From Sycon ciliatum (Eukaryota > Porifera > Calcarea > Leucosolenida > Sycettidae), in NCBI RefSeq assembly GCF_964019385.1, contig NC_088646.1, positions 2,812,013 through 2,876,012 of the forward strand: a stretch of 64,000 nucleotides of DNA, written 5' to 3'. Position numbers and translations under genes: made by a program. Below the pieces are notes generated by a model. The model did no database searches and had not been told where the DNA came from. It saw only the letters and a program-made list of their open reading frames with translations. Positions 1 through 11,999 of this stretch are shown in pieces. Position 1 is the stretch's first letter, and each line of letters opens with the position of its first letter.

Positions 1-1492
1 TGCAGTGAGGTGCGGGCATCCAGCAAGCGGCGGCTGTGCAGATCAACCTGCAGCTGGAAATTAGCCAGGAAATCTGCACCGAGAATGGGCTGCATAATGT
101 CGGCCACGACAAACACCCACTGAAAACGGCGACGGAGACCAATGTCAATAGTCAGGGATCGCATCCCATAGGTGACAATGGTGCTGCCGTTAGCTGCTCG
201 TAGTGGTGGAGTGCCACGGCAACGGTGACGCTCCTGGGAGGTCGGCGGCACTACACTGACAGCGGCTCCGGTGTCCACCAAGAACTGCATCTTGGAGAGC
301 CGATCACGGACGTGCAGGCGGCGACTTCCAGCTAGGCCAGACAAGGGTGCCACTACTTGCTGGCCTGCGCGTTTTCCTGCCGCTTGAAAGAGCAGGGGCT
401 CCGGCAATGGCGAGCACGATCGCCGAATCGGTGGTGATAAAAGCACACGTCACGTGTTGGTGTGCTGGACCGGGAGTGCGAAGGTGTGCTGCTCCTACTT
501 GTAGAACGACCACGGAAACGAGGCTCAGCAAGGGCGGACACTGCTGCAGTCAGTTCAGCAATTTGCCGCTCCAGGCGTGCCACAGTACTGTCCGGCATAC
601 TTGCTGCGGCGGGACGAAGAGCCATGATTGCGTTCGCTTCGGGCGAAACTGCCAAAATCCGGTCGGCCATGGTGGCCAGATCCTCCAGGGGCAGTGCCTC
701 TGAGCTTGACGCGAGGATCAGGCGGGCTTTCTCTGGCAGCCGCTGGATGAACAACTCGTGGAACAGTCCGTCGTCCATTGTGTGGTCGTCCAGGAGTTGT
801 TGCATCCGCCGCAACAGCTGTGTGGGCTTCCTGTCACCCAATTCTTCTTCGGAGAGGAGCAGGCGTATGCGGCGCTGCTCACTCAGCTGCGTACGCTGTA
901 TCAAGCGAGCTTTCAGCTGGTCAAACGGTGCATCCTCTGGCGGGTTGAGGATGAGGTCGCGTACCTCGGTGGCGAAGTCAGCGCTCAAACTGCTGATGAC
1001 ATGGTGGAATTTCGTGGACTGCCTGCTGATATTCCTAGTCCGGAACAAACTTTCCACCACGCCGAACCAGACTTGTGGGTCGCTCGCGTAGTAAGGCGGT
1101 AGCTTCACCGCAGTAATGGCTGACACATCGGGACTGCCAGCACGGTGTGCGGGCGGGTCGGCGTTGGCAGCGACAAGAGTACCTGTGCCTTGTTCTGTCT
1201 CTGTGGACGAAGGCGCCTGCTTGGCGGCCAACCTGCTCGGTGTCCCTGTGCTCTTGGCGGCCAGCGCGGTCTCGGTGCGAGCTAGCAATTTGCTGCTACC
1301 GATAGGTGTGCTGGGCATGGGAGTGCCTTTAGCGTGGGCTGAGGTATCGCGCTCCATTACTACTACTAGTACTAGGCAGGGTCTTCAACCACACACGAAC
1401 GAAAATTACTTGCAGCGAGAGTTCGGGATACCGGCACTTGGGCTACACAACGCGGTAGCCTGATGCTGACCGGTTGTACGGGGTCACCAATT
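1..1492 (-). mobile_element. Ty3/Gypsy LTR element, 5' part (gag and start of pol), runs off left edge
   Basis: On the minus strand a Gag-like protein of about 330 residues begins near 1357. It has the invertebrate Gypsy (Mag-like) pattern: LPPYYASDPQVWF, then a helical capsid region containing EELGDRKPTQLLRRMQQLL, an SR-rich stretch, and a compact Cys/His motif CFYHHRFGDRARHC. Below about 340 the minus strand encodes an aspartic protease with FLVDTGAAVSVVPP. A primer-binding-site-like TGGTGACCCC (complement of 1480-1489) lies just upstream of gag, so the 5' LTR should begin around 1493. Reverse transcriptase and integrase lie outside the window. Family assignment is firm. Whether the copy is whole cannot be judged from this fragment. 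Part extents are rounded. Confidence 0.85.
1480..1489 (-). other. Primer-binding site of the Gypsy element
   Basis: The complement reads TGGTGACCCC, the usual start of primer-binding sites in Mag-like Gypsy elements. It lies about 120 bp upstream of the gag start, which fits this role. Confidence 0.6.
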
Positions 1493-1990
1493 TGGAGGAT
1501 AGCGGCTCCAATTACTATACTAATTCACCCACGAACACCAAGACTGTGAGAGTAGAAAATAGAGTACTTGTTGTTGTCAATCGAGTGGGGAAGAAGCCGA
1601 AAGGCAACGGCAGAGGAGAAAAATAAACAAGTCGGATAACTCAGTGTGTACAAATGCCTGCCGTACGGGACTGGGTTGTACCGCAGAGTTCAAGGTTCAT
1701 ACGAACGCGCGGCATGTGCAAGAAAATCGTATACGGGAATACAACGTGAGTTACAAACATGGTGTACGCTGTGCTGTACACCTCCGCAAAAGCAAGTGTG
1801 ACGCAAAAGGGAAAAAAACTGAAAATCTATGGTAAACCAGACGAAACACAAATAATCCATAAAGCGCGCAGCGGGTTGCTACAGAACCGCGCTGCTCCGC
1901 TGCATGCAGCCAAGTGCCGCGGAGCAGCGGAGCCGCAGTGGAACCCGGCCCTAACCCAGCGACATACGTGCCATCTCCACGCTCCGCCAG
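1493..1990 (-). repeat. Probable Gypsy 5' LTR and LINE 5' leader, boundary unresolved
   Basis: The primer-binding site implies that an LTR starts at about 1493 (TGGAGGATAGCGG on the plus strand). The far end of the LTR cannot be found because the partner LTR lies outside the window. The right part of this stretch (about 1870-2000, GC-rich) probably belongs to the 5' leader of the LINE that follows. No gene is visible. Confidence 0.35.
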
Positions 1991-2002
1991 TTCCGCGCCA
2001 GC

Positions 2003-2410
2003 ATGATCATTGCCTTGCGAAAAGCTACCCCAAGGCCAGTTCAAACACAGCAGGGTACGGGTGCGGGTCAACCTTCGCGTAGGCGTACCAAAGCAGGCAG
2101 TGCGGGTACAGGTACTCGAAAGCATGACACCACGATGTCCCGTAGCGTCCCCAGCAACATTTTCCGTAGCGGTGACGAGTGTGAAGAGGATGGCAGCGTC
2201 CCCTGCAACATCTCCCGTAGCAGTGACGAGTGTGAAGGGGATGGCGACCAAGATGCAACCTGTGTAGACGAAGACAGATTCCAACCAGTCCAGAACGCAA
2301 AGCGGAGCAAGAAGCAGTGCGTGCTCCAGGTGATCGCAGATGACAGCTGGAAGATGGTGTCGTCAGAGCCTCCCAGGGCGAAGAAAGCTGTGCTGTACGT
2401 TGGCAACCTA
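2003..2410 (+). pseudogene. LINE ORF1, N-terminal part
   Basis: 136 codons beginning MIIALRKATPRP and ending KKAVLYVGNL. The N-terminus is basic and Ser/Arg/Thr-rich. An acidic imperfect repeat (SGDECEEDG then SSDECEGDG) follows, and then a short basic patch NAKRSKKQ. The last codon, CTA, ends exactly at the TA target of the inserted DNA element (2409-2410). The ORF resumes at 6326. ORF1 proteins of this group bind the element RNA; that is family knowledge, not seen here. The start is the first ATG of the open frame; an upstream start is possible. Confidence 0.6.
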
Positions 2411-3952
2411 CCAGTCCATCCTCAAGCGTTCCATCGAGACTTACACTGATTTTTGCGATCTTTTTCTTGAGAACGATTCTCACCCTGAAATGACTTTCGG
2501 CGACTGACGTGAAAGAACACTCATGACACCCACCTCGTCGAATGGAGCATGCATTGTTTGTGGTGTATGGGTGCAGGAAGGTGGTATGTTCGCGAGGTGC
2601 ATATCGAAAATGATCCGAAAGACTTTGTGATGGTGCCATTCGGCGGAGAACATTTGAATTTTTCGTACGATTCAGAGCAGTCGGCGAAAACGAGCCAGTA
2701 ACCTGAAAGGAGGGCGTGAACAGGTGTAATTTTCGACAATGTGGTTGCCCTCGACCCTGCTCTCGGACATTCGAGTAATGGTTATGGCAAAATCGATGGT
2801 GCTCCAGGTTTTTCAGACGCATTTCTTGACCATACTCAATTCCGTAGATATACCTGTGCACAGAAAGCACACAAGAGTTCAAACTAACTCCACTGTATTC
2901 AGTTCACGTGTTTTCCACAGATTCAAAACCCTCCTGGGACCAGGAAAGTGGACAATACGCTGGAGTATAGACGTGCACACTGCGAACACGCCCACGCGCC
3001 ACTCCTGCAGACCCGTGTCGGACATCACATACGGGCCATGTCACGGTGCCGCAGACGTAATGGGCGTGCCCCACACGCTTGCGTTACACACGTTTAGATC
3101 CTACATGCACACGTGGAGCACAAACATGTCAAACATGCGTGCCGCGGATGCACACACATTGTTCGTACATGCCGGATACACTTCGCATACATCACATGCG
3201 TGTGCCACACCGTCGGAGGAATACAAACGAGCACGGATACGCACACATGAGAGTACCTCACCAACAAAGCCTAGCCAGGTTCGCACTCGGTTTCCCTATC
3301 AACAATCATTTCTGGCTAGAACAGTGCAGTAGCAATAGCCGAAACAGAGAGAACGCAACACGGGTGGCCGAGCAAGTGACATAAAGCATAAACAAGACAA
3401 ACATACTTTGTACATTCACATACAGTCAACTTCTCTAATAACCACTGCGTATATATATATAACGACAATTCGCAAATATGACAGAATTTCCATGCCCAGA
3501 GCAAAGTGACACACAGCATAAACAAGACAAACGTACGTTGTACATTCACACACTTTTAAAAGTTTGTATACATGTATGTGATTGTATTGATATGCTTTGG
3601 TTTTCTTTCCTCAAAGGAGAAGTGACGCGTGCATGGTATATGCATAGACCGTTGAAGTTCGTGTGAATGCATCAGACGCACACATGTACAGGACACTTTG
3701 CATTTTTCAAACTGAAACCGTATACATAAGCATGCGTGCACGTGTGTGTGTGTTTGTTTGTGTGCGGGGGGGGGGGGGGGGGTACGTGTACGTGTGAAGA
3801 GCAAAAACCAGTACTGATAAATTGATAATGCAGGCCAAGCAGAGAGGATCGCAAAGCAGACAATCACCTCTACATTGTAATCTTCTACAAATAACACATA
3901 CATGTACATGTAGCTTCATAAGCAGAAAACGAGATACTGTGAGCGCGACAGA

Positions 3953-4031
<79 letters not shown>

Positions 4032-4372
4032 ACACACGCGCGCACACACAAACACCCCCCCCCCCCCACAGACTAGGGTCCGGCGGATTCTGCCGGCAGA
4101 AAATTGGCAGAATTCGGTACTTTTTCTGGTAAGTTTCATGCATGTTTAGTATGTGGATAAAGAAATGGAGCAGAATTCGAATAATTGCCCGCCATAAGGT
4201 TTGTATGGTTCTGCCAATTTCACTGCTTTTCGAGCAGAATCTGCCACCTTTTCGAGCAGAATCCACCGTTCCCTACCACAGACACACACCACGAGACCAT
4301 AAATCTGAAACGGCATGCATTTTGACACACACACGCACACATGCACACACACACACACACAGTCACACACAC

Positions 4373-4406
<34 letters not shown>

Positions 4407-5256
4407 ACGAGACCATACATCTGAAACGGCATGCGTTTCGACAGGCTTTAGAAGGCCACGAGTTAGGTGATCCACATCAAGGCAATACGCACCACCAGCC
4501 CAGCTACATGTACCGATATCTCATACTAGACAGCAACTGAACGCGGCACACATACTACACACAAGAGCGCGTACAGCGGCAACTTTCTCCTTATGCTTAC
4601 GGTTGTTGAATACAGCATTGACGACACACCGAGACACACAGAGGAACACAAACTAGGGTCTACAATGTGCACACATACAGTACATGTGCATGCACAATGT
4701 ACATGTATACACAGCTATGCGTTTGCGTGTTTTCATGCTCCCTTCAAAGGTTTATGTAGTATACGGCATGTATGATTTATGTTGCTTGAGTACGCCCACT
4801 TTGAAGGTCGAAATTGGATTATACAGGGCGTGAACAGGTGAGATTTTTATGTCTAGCTGTTAATTACCCTTACCTTAGCCCACCAAGGAAATCGGAATGA
4901 TCAAACTCGATGGTGCTCCAACTTCATTTCGACGTAGAAAATTCGCTGTTTGAACATCTCAATTTCAAAGGGTAACCACTGATTTCGATGTGAAAAACGT
5001 TTCCTGATCGCCATAAAAAAATTCCTGCCGACACACACCATAACAAGCTCCAAGTTCACAAACTAAACAGTGGCCACAAACGGTTGCTCGTCATGAAGGT
5101 GGTTCGACACTTTCGACCAAATTCGTTCACTTCCGTATTCAGTTGACAATTATTTTTTGCCGTCATCAAGACTTATTTGGGCCCAAAAGCGCAAAAATCA
5201 GTGTAAGTCTCGATTAGTGGCAGAGATATGTTTTTTGCACGCTTGAGGATGGACTG
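2411..5256. mobile_element. Nonautonomous TA-flanked DNA element (Tc1/mariner-like ends)
   Basis: The left end begins CCAGTCCATCCTCAAGCGT. The right end, read on the minus strand, begins CAGTCCATCCTCAAGCGT. A second matched block (ATCGAGACTTACACTGATTT) follows on both sides, with about 24 nt missing from the left arm. TA lies on each side (2409-2410 and 5257-5258). CAGT-type ends with a TA duplication are the Tc1/mariner signature. No transposase is visible. The inside holds CA microsatellites (3953-4034, 4322-4404), a poly-G run near 3770, and a direct duplication of about 130 bp (4286-4320 and 4404-4440, both with CACGAGACCATA) around the second CA run. Confidence 0.75.
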
Positions 5257-5258
5257 TA

Positions 5259-6323
5259 CAGTCAATTTCAAAAAGATTAAAAATCCTGGCGATCGCCCGG
5301 GGAGTTTGCCGTCTTACCGTACGCGCGCTCGAGAGCTGGCTGGAAAAACTCACTGTGAACTCGAAGAAATAATCCGCGCGAAAGCATGAAAAATGACAAC
5401 TCACTCACGTCGGTACATGAACGTCTGGTTTACAACAAACGAGTTCTTCCTCGTATCGATATGGAGTCAGAGAGGACATGTCGAAAGTGTGGTAAATGTT
5501 GACGAGCGGGATGGGTCCCAATTCGTTTCGTGCCCAATTTCTTTGAGCTGCGATGCAATATACGCTCACGATGTGACGAAAACGACATCGACACAGACTC
5601 ATTCCCAAGGCCATGACTTGGCAAAGCTATCCATGTGACTTCAACGACATTTTGAGAAAAGCAGACGGCTGTGAAAGCTGATAGAAGACGACGTTGACTC
5701 CTAAATTCAAATAAATTGGCGATCTTGAAATACTAAAATAATTCTCAAAGAGAAATCGATCGATCGATGTGCCGTTGTATTCAACAACACGTAGCTACAG
5801 CGCAATGACTTCCGTGTTCACTCACACCGTTTCAGTGTTGTGGGTGTGTTCACATGGCGTGAACCAGTCAAGTGTCATGTCAGTAAGTTCGGCAGGAAAC
5901 GCGAGCTCCAACAACAACAAGTCGTTTGGCGCAGCCACCTTCTTTGGCTTGTACTTTTTGTACCAGCGTGATCACCAAAACAAGAAAAAAAGTGTGACTT
6001 GAAGATAGTTTGGGATTTGAACTCACAACTTCATGGTCAGTAGACAGCATTCATAACCACAAGGCCAAAAAGGAAAGGATAAATCGTGGGTTTTGATAAA
6101 AAATCGATACTGACATCCAGGGCAAATTGTAAACCATGGGAAAAGGCCGGAAACCTGGCCGAAATTCTAACTCCTTAACGGCTGTTCCAATTGTTCCGAA
6201 ACATTCACAGAACAATTTGCCGTGCCCTAACAAGCCAGTCTATGTACTTTGTTTTCCAAATTTACCTTATCTTCATACTTTTTAAGACCAAAACCTGATT
6301 GCTAATCTTTTTGAAATGGACTA
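5259..6323. mobile_element. Nonautonomous TA-flanked element, copy 1 of a 1.06-kb family
   Basis: Inverted ends match over about 28 bp: left CAGTCAATTTCAAAAAGATT, right end complement TAGTCCATTTCAAAAAGATT. TA is present on both sides (5257-5258 and 6324-6325). A second copy lies in inverted orientation at 42178-43240; the inside is clearly homologous along its length. No transposase ORF is present. It abuts the previous element with only the shared TA between them, so one element used the other's TA duplication as its target. It carries a tRNA-like segment at 6010-6068. Confidence 0.8.
6010..6068 (-). ncRNA. tRNA-like segment (pol III box A/B-like) inside the TA element
   Basis: Read on the minus strand, a box-A-like TGGTTATGAATGCTG is followed about 25 nt later by a box-B-like GAGTTCAAATCCC. 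This is the spacing and content of a tRNA or a tRNA-derived SINE head. The homologous copy at 42436-42495 keeps both boxes (TGGTTATGGATGCTG and GAGTTCAAATCCC). The acceptor stem does not close well, so it is a tRNA relic or SINE head, not a working tRNA gene. Confidence 0.45.
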
Positions 6324-6325
6324 TA

Positions 6326-6670
6326 GGCGACCAATGCACCGAGGAACGCCTCAGGGAGTTTGTGCAACACAGAGTAGCTGCGGTTGGGACATCTGCGGAT
6401 GTGCACGATTGCAGTATGCACGAATCAGCAACGGGCAAAATCTCAGCGAGACTGACAGTTGACGCTGCAACAGTTTCTACAATTACCGCTGCAAACTTCT
6501 GGCCCCGGCCACTTTATGCCAGGCAATGGCGTTTCAAAGAAAGCAGTGGAGCACGCCATGATAATTCTAGCCCACCTGCCAAAACTGATGATATCACCAA
6601 GTCTGACCCTCCTCCTCAGAACAATGATAGTCTCCCACCTGCCGACCCTCTCCTGAGCAATGACCAGTAA
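6326..6670 (+). pseudogene. LINE ORF1, C-terminal part
   Basis: 114 codons in frame with the N-terminal part once the inserts are removed. It starts GDQCTEERLREFVQHRVAAV and contains the C-terminal ORF1 pattern ending FWPRPLYARQWRF. A Pro/Ser/Asp-rich tail follows. The stop TAA at 6668-6670 overlaps the ORF2 start at 6660. ORF1 totals about 250 residues. Confidence 0.7.
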
Positions 6671-8055
6671 GACGTTGAAATTGCTGGTTACGAATGCCTT
6701 TGGTATCCGTTCAAAGTTTGGCGAATTTCAGCACACCCTTCTGGCATCTGATGCAGATATTGCTGTAGTCACAGAAACCAAGCTGACCCTGGATAAGATG
6801 ACGCAAGCCGAAGTGACTCTTCCTGGGTACTCCCCTCCAGTAAGACGAGACCGAACACCACAGGGTGGAGGCGTGGCTGTGTGGGTGAAATCCCACCTAG
6901 CTTTCCAAGAGCTGGAAGCTGTTCCAACCCTTGATCAAGAAGTTGTATGGCTTTCTATCCGCATAAGACCTGGCCGCAAAGTTGTCTTGTGTGCTGCCTA
7001 CCGCCCAGGGTCTCTTCCTGGCAACGATATCAGTATGGTAGATTACTTGGACCAGACCATTGACGTTGCCCGGGTGGATGCACAGCACCTCATCATCGCT
7101 GGCGATTTCAATGCGCACAACACTGCCTGGCTGGGCAGCAGTAGAACAACTCCAGCTGGGGAGAAACTGGAGGACCTCTGCGCACTACATCACCTCCAGC
7201 AGCATGTGACGGAGCCTACTCGTGGAAATGCCCTCCTCGACCTCATCATGAGTGACCTGGGCAACCCGACGGTCCGGCTCGGCCCCCCAATCGGTAGATC
7301 TGACCACGCCACCATCTTGGCAGAATTCAAGACAGAACTATGTCGAGAGCCCAAGACGGCCAGAACAGTCTGGCAATATGGCCGCGCTGACTGGGACAGA
7401 CTAAACTACCACCTTAGGAGTGTGGACTGGGATGCCCTCATGTCTGAGGATGCAAACAGCAGCTGCACCAATATTACCTCTGCCATCCTAGATGGAATGA
7501 ACCAGTTTATCCCATCCCAACTTCTCTGTACTCGGCCCTCTGATCCCGCTTGGTGGACGCCAGCTTGCAGCAAGGCCGTGAAGGCGAAACAGAGTGCCTG
7601 GAAGTCCCTCAAGAGACGACCAGATTCGCCCCAATGTCAAGCTAACTATACTCTCGCTGTCCACCGGTCTTCTGATTGCCTACGTGATGCCCAGAATCAC
7701 CATCTAGCAATAGTCCGTGCACGACTCCAGACCGGCAGCCTTCGAGACAAACAGTGGTGGTCAACCATCAAGCAGTCCATTGGAACCTCCCGAAATAGCT
7801 CCATCCCGATTCTTGTCGACCCTGCTGGCAAAGAACATGCCACGAACATTGAGAAAGCAAACTGCCTCGGTCACTACTTCGCGGAGAAATGTAGCCTTGG
7901 TGCCAATGACCTGCCAGACACACCTCTGCCCCCTATTCGCCTACGCACAGGCAATAGGCTGAAGACCGTACACTTCCGCCCTGCCACAGTCCAGCGAGCT
8001 CTCAAGAACCTGGACGCTTCTAAAGCTACTGGCCCTGACGGCATTCCGGCGCAAG
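6660..8055 (+). pseudogene. LINE ORF2, APE endonuclease and start of reverse transcriptase
   Basis: An intact 465-codon stretch. The apurinic endonuclease-like domain (about residues 5-225) shows its usual blocks: LVTNAFGI, VVTETKLTL, GGGVAVWV, AGDFNAHNTAW and GRSDHATI. These carry the Asn, Glu, Asp/Asn and Ser-Asp-His catalytic residues known for this family. A linker leads into the first reverse transcriptase block, LDASKATGPDGIPAQV. The frame is cut by the BEL/Pao element after GCAAG (8051-8055) and resumes at 14474. The endonuclease nicks target DNA for target-primed reverse transcription. Confidence 0.9.
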
Positions 8056-8286
8056 TGTTGTGACTAGAGTCTAGACTCTCTTAGTTCCACAACATAACTA
8101 ACTTCATAAGGACTGGGATTAATTCTCATTCAGTACTACATGACTTACTCTAATCTCTAATCATCAAGAAGCTGGGTAAAACCATAAAGCCATCAAAACA
8201 AACAAAAGGGCTAATGCTACGTGGACGATAACGTCACACAAACATACACGTGATATTATGTACAACTTCGTGATGTAATCACGACA
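8056..8286 (-). repeat. BEL/Pao 3' LTR
   Basis: 231 bp with TG...CA ends and an 8-bp imperfect terminal inverted repeat. It reads identical to 14238-14468. The adjoining minus-strand GTGTGTGGGAA is the likely polypurine-tract position. Confidence 0.95.
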
Positions 8287-8666
8287 TTCCCACACACAGG
8301 TGGAGCGATCAATCACAAAAGACCTGGTGACCAAAGGGAGAAAGATTATAATAGCGCATAAGAACCGCGTATTTAGGTGATTATTATTATTTGGGTATTG
8401 TTAATGTTAACTAGGGCAGTCCCCACAGACGCATGTCTCCTGACAGGCTACGCTAATGATGTGACATATCTTGTGAACCAAATTGCGAAGGTACTGAAGA
8501 GCAAGGACACATAAGTCATGGAGCCCATACTACACCCTAGTGCCAAAGTAGTGAGTGGGAGAGCAAGTTGGCAGAGGAAAAGAAAACTCGAATAAAAAGG
8601 GGGGTGAACATAATTATACAGCTTGAGTGGATGATAGCTGATTGAGACAGACACCAGCATGGTGAA

Positions 8667-11600
8667 CTAAACCAAGTCTGCCTCGTGCAAATCCAGGACA
8701 CGTCCTAAGCCTTCGATAGCAGCTCGTCTTACCGGTCGAGAAGCTGTTGCAGGGACGTGTGCGTCGTTGGTTACAGCGGGAGGCTGTGGTTCATTCGACG
8801 AGTGGTCAGCAGGTCGAGCAGACTCACACTCCAACGGATATAGGTGCTGTAGTGAGCGCCGTAGGAGCTTGTTATTGGGCGTCCTCACAGTGGCGGAACG
8901 CGTTTCTCCATCACGACTAGCGTGAAGTTCGCTGATGATACCCAGTTTCCACATACCTCTGGGCGCGTCATCCTTGATGAGGCACACATGTCCAATCCTT
9001 GGCTTCACGGTAGAATGAGCAACCTGTTTCAACTGCGATTGTTGCCGTTCTCGTAGACTGGTTAGGTATTCAGATCTCCAACAGTTACAAAACTCATTCA
9101 ATCGCTTCTGACCTTTCTTCCACGTAGAAAGTAGCAGTTCCGCTGACGACATTGTTGGGGCGAAATCAGGGTCCTCTTCTACATGCCCTTGGGGTAGACT
9201 GATTTCGGCTGATAATGATAAGAAGTGGGCAGGTGTCAAGACCGTATAGATCTCATCGCTTACGTACACCAGCGGTCGTGAATTTACTACTGCTTCAACT
9301 TCGACGAGAATGGTTGACAGCTCCGTTGTTCCGAGAACTAGTCTGCCAATAGACTTACGGAGGGCTTTCTTCACGATTCCAATCAACCGTTCATAGAACC
9401 CGCCCATCCATGGGGAGAGTTGCACAATGCAAATCCATTCGATTCCATGGGAAGCAGCATAATTAAGAGTGTGGTCATCCTTCACAATGGCTTCCCAAGC
9501 AAGCTGTAGAGTCGATTTCGAAAGCAGGAATTGCTGAGCGTTGTCAGAGAAGATCTTGCGCGGTACTCCTCTTCTTGCCACAAATCTGCGCAATGCCATC
9601 AGGAACTGTTCTGTGGTCATATCAGCAACAAGCTCGAGGTGGATGGCACGTGTGACCATGCACGTAAATAGGCACACCCATACCTTGTGGATGAGTCCAT
9701 GTTCTCTGACTGTCATTGGGCCAAAGTAGTCGACGCCAACGTGTGTGAACGGTTTAGACTCAGCTACGCGCTCTGGAGGGTAGGGTGCCATTTTCGGTAG
9801 CGAGTACGGCCGACCATTGAACCTCTTGCATACACCACATTTCTTGAGTACAGTCTTGACGGTTTGTCGTCCTCTGGGGACCCAATAGTCATACCTGACT
9901 CGCGATAGGGTATGGTTAGTTCCACTGTGCAGCACCATGCGGTGACAGTCATTGATGATAGCTGTGGTTACTGGATGTGAACGAGGTAGAAGGATGGGAT
10001 ACTTCGCTGAGTATGGTAGGGATGAATTCTCCAATCGACCCTTGCAGCGGATGAGGTTATGTTCATCTAGAAAGAGCGCAAGGTTTTGGACCAGCTTGTT
10101 CTTGGCGTTGCTTTTGATAGCCTCAATCTCCGGTGTATAGTGTGTTGCTTGAACATGTTGAATCCACAGATGTTTGGCGTTGTCGATTTCAGCAGCAGAC
10201 AAATGAGTGCCGCATGTGGTCTGTTGACGGCATCTCTTGACAAACTTGATACCGTATGCTGTTACACGGGCTAGCTTCTCAAACGAAGTATACTTGCTCT
10301 CATCTATACTCAGCGGTGATGGCTTGCTGCTGGTCTCGGTTTCCGCAGGACCCTCCGCCGCGAATAGTACTGTGGAAGGAGCATCGATGACGTCTTTGGG
10401 CCAGTGTACAGGAGGATCTCGAAGCCATTCTGGACCACACCACCAAGCTGTACTGTCTGTCAGTGTGGCTAGCGATGCTCCACGGGATGGTAGGTCGGCT
10501 GGGTTGTCGGCTGTACGGATATAGTTGAAGCACACACTCTGGTCTGCACGGATTTCCTTCAACCGATTGGCGATGAAGACAGGGTACGATTTCTCAGTAT
10601 TCTTAATCCAGCCAAGCACGCACTGTGAGTCAGACCACAGGTGGGTAGCTGAGATGTGAACTGCGCCCAGAAGCTCTTTCTTCAGAAATTTGATGATCCT
10701 GGCGCCGATGAGTGCTGCTAGGAGCTCTAGACGTGGTATACTTGTTGCTTTGATGGGCGAGACTCGTGTTCGGCTGTAGATCAGGTCAACTGACGAATAG
10801 GCACCGTCAACTTGTCTCACACACAGGTACGCGGCTGCACCGTAACCATCTTGAGACGCATCACAGAAGACGTGGAGTTCATAGGTGACCTTGTCGACGT
10901 GGATTTTTGGTCCAATGAAGCGAGGAATGGCAACGTCACTTGCGCAGGACAGATCGGACAGGATATCCTTCCATTCATGAACGAGAGCGTCAGGCAGCGG
11001 AGAGTCCCAGTCTACATGTAGCTTCCATATACTCTGTACTAGGATCTTCGCACGCATGATGACCGGGGAGAACAGGCCCATCGGATCATAGAATTGGGCT
11101 ATGCTGCGGAGGACATCTCTTTTGGTAATGACGGAGTACTGGTTTGTGGCTGACTTTGCCGTCGACAGAGTATCGCGATTGGTATCCCATGACATACCCA
11201 GTACCTTCATTACATCACAGCTAGACTTGTCTTCAGGAGCTAGAGCATCTCTGAAGTCAGGATCGTTGGTACCCCATTCACGCAAGTTCATGGTGGCACT
11301 GGCAAAGGCGTCCTTTGCCTCTCTGTAGTATGCAGTAGCATCCTGGACGCTGCTCTGCCCGGTGACAACGTTGTCAACATAGATACTGCGACGTACATCA
11401 TCGCATGTCCCTGTCTGTTGCTGTTGGAGATGGTGGTCAACTGTGGCGGCGAGAAGAAACGGGCTAGCGACAATGCCAAATGGAACTCGGCAAAAGCGGT
11501 AGATCACTAGGTTGGCTGTGGTGACGGGTTTTGTAGGATCGCGAAGCCATAGGAACCGTGTTACATTGCGATCTGTCATAGATAGACCTAGCTGAAGGAA

Positions 11601-11850
11601 GGCCTTCTCAACATCGCTGACAATGCCAATGGGGTGTAGCCGAAATCTCACCAGGATGCCACACAGATCCGGCAGAAGTATCGGACCTCGGTGCAGGCAG
11701 TCGTTCAGGCTGTTGTGTTCTGCGCGAGTTCTGGCGGAAGCATCATATACCACACGGACCTTTGTTGTGGTACTGCTGGGGCGAACAACACAGTGGTGGG
11801 GGATGTAGTGAATCGGCCCATCCTGGTGATCAAGGTTCACTTCCTCGATA
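8667..11850 (-). other. BEL/Pao pol region: reverse transcriptase, RNase H, integrase (rounded extent)
   Basis: Reverse transcriptase blocks include YRFCRVPFGIVASPFLL and the SIYVDNVV active-site region. RNase H shows HVFCDASQDGYGAAAYL and the later WSDSQCVLGWI. Integrase shows a CGVCKRFNG zinc-binding half, then GVDYFGPM and IFSDNAQQF with a DDE arrangement. The BEL/Pao-specific integrase C-terminal region (WRSEYLTSLRERQQ, then the PRGMWKLGII module) closes the protein. Role: copying the element RNA to DNA and inserting it. Confidence 0.9.
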
Positions 11851-11999
11851 ATGCCATTGGCTAACTGCTCTGTGATGGTACAATGATACTTCTCTAGCAC
11901 TTGTGGTGTCTGCTGGAGTCATTTGACTAAGGATTTGAGACGGCCGAAGGCGAGCTGGTAGTTCTCTGGTAGATTAGGTTGTGGAGTATGGCTATCTTT

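Noticed and set aside
353-1102. Plus-strand frames opposite the Gypsy gag
   Set aside because: Shadow frames of a well-supported minus-strand Gag.
2025-2882. 285-codon minus-strand frame
   Set aside because: Antisense to LINE ORF1 and running into the inserted DNA element; no motif.
6010-6068. Functional tRNA gene
   Set aside because: Boxes A and B are present, but the acceptor and anticodon stems do not fold properly and the segment is repeated inside a mobile element.
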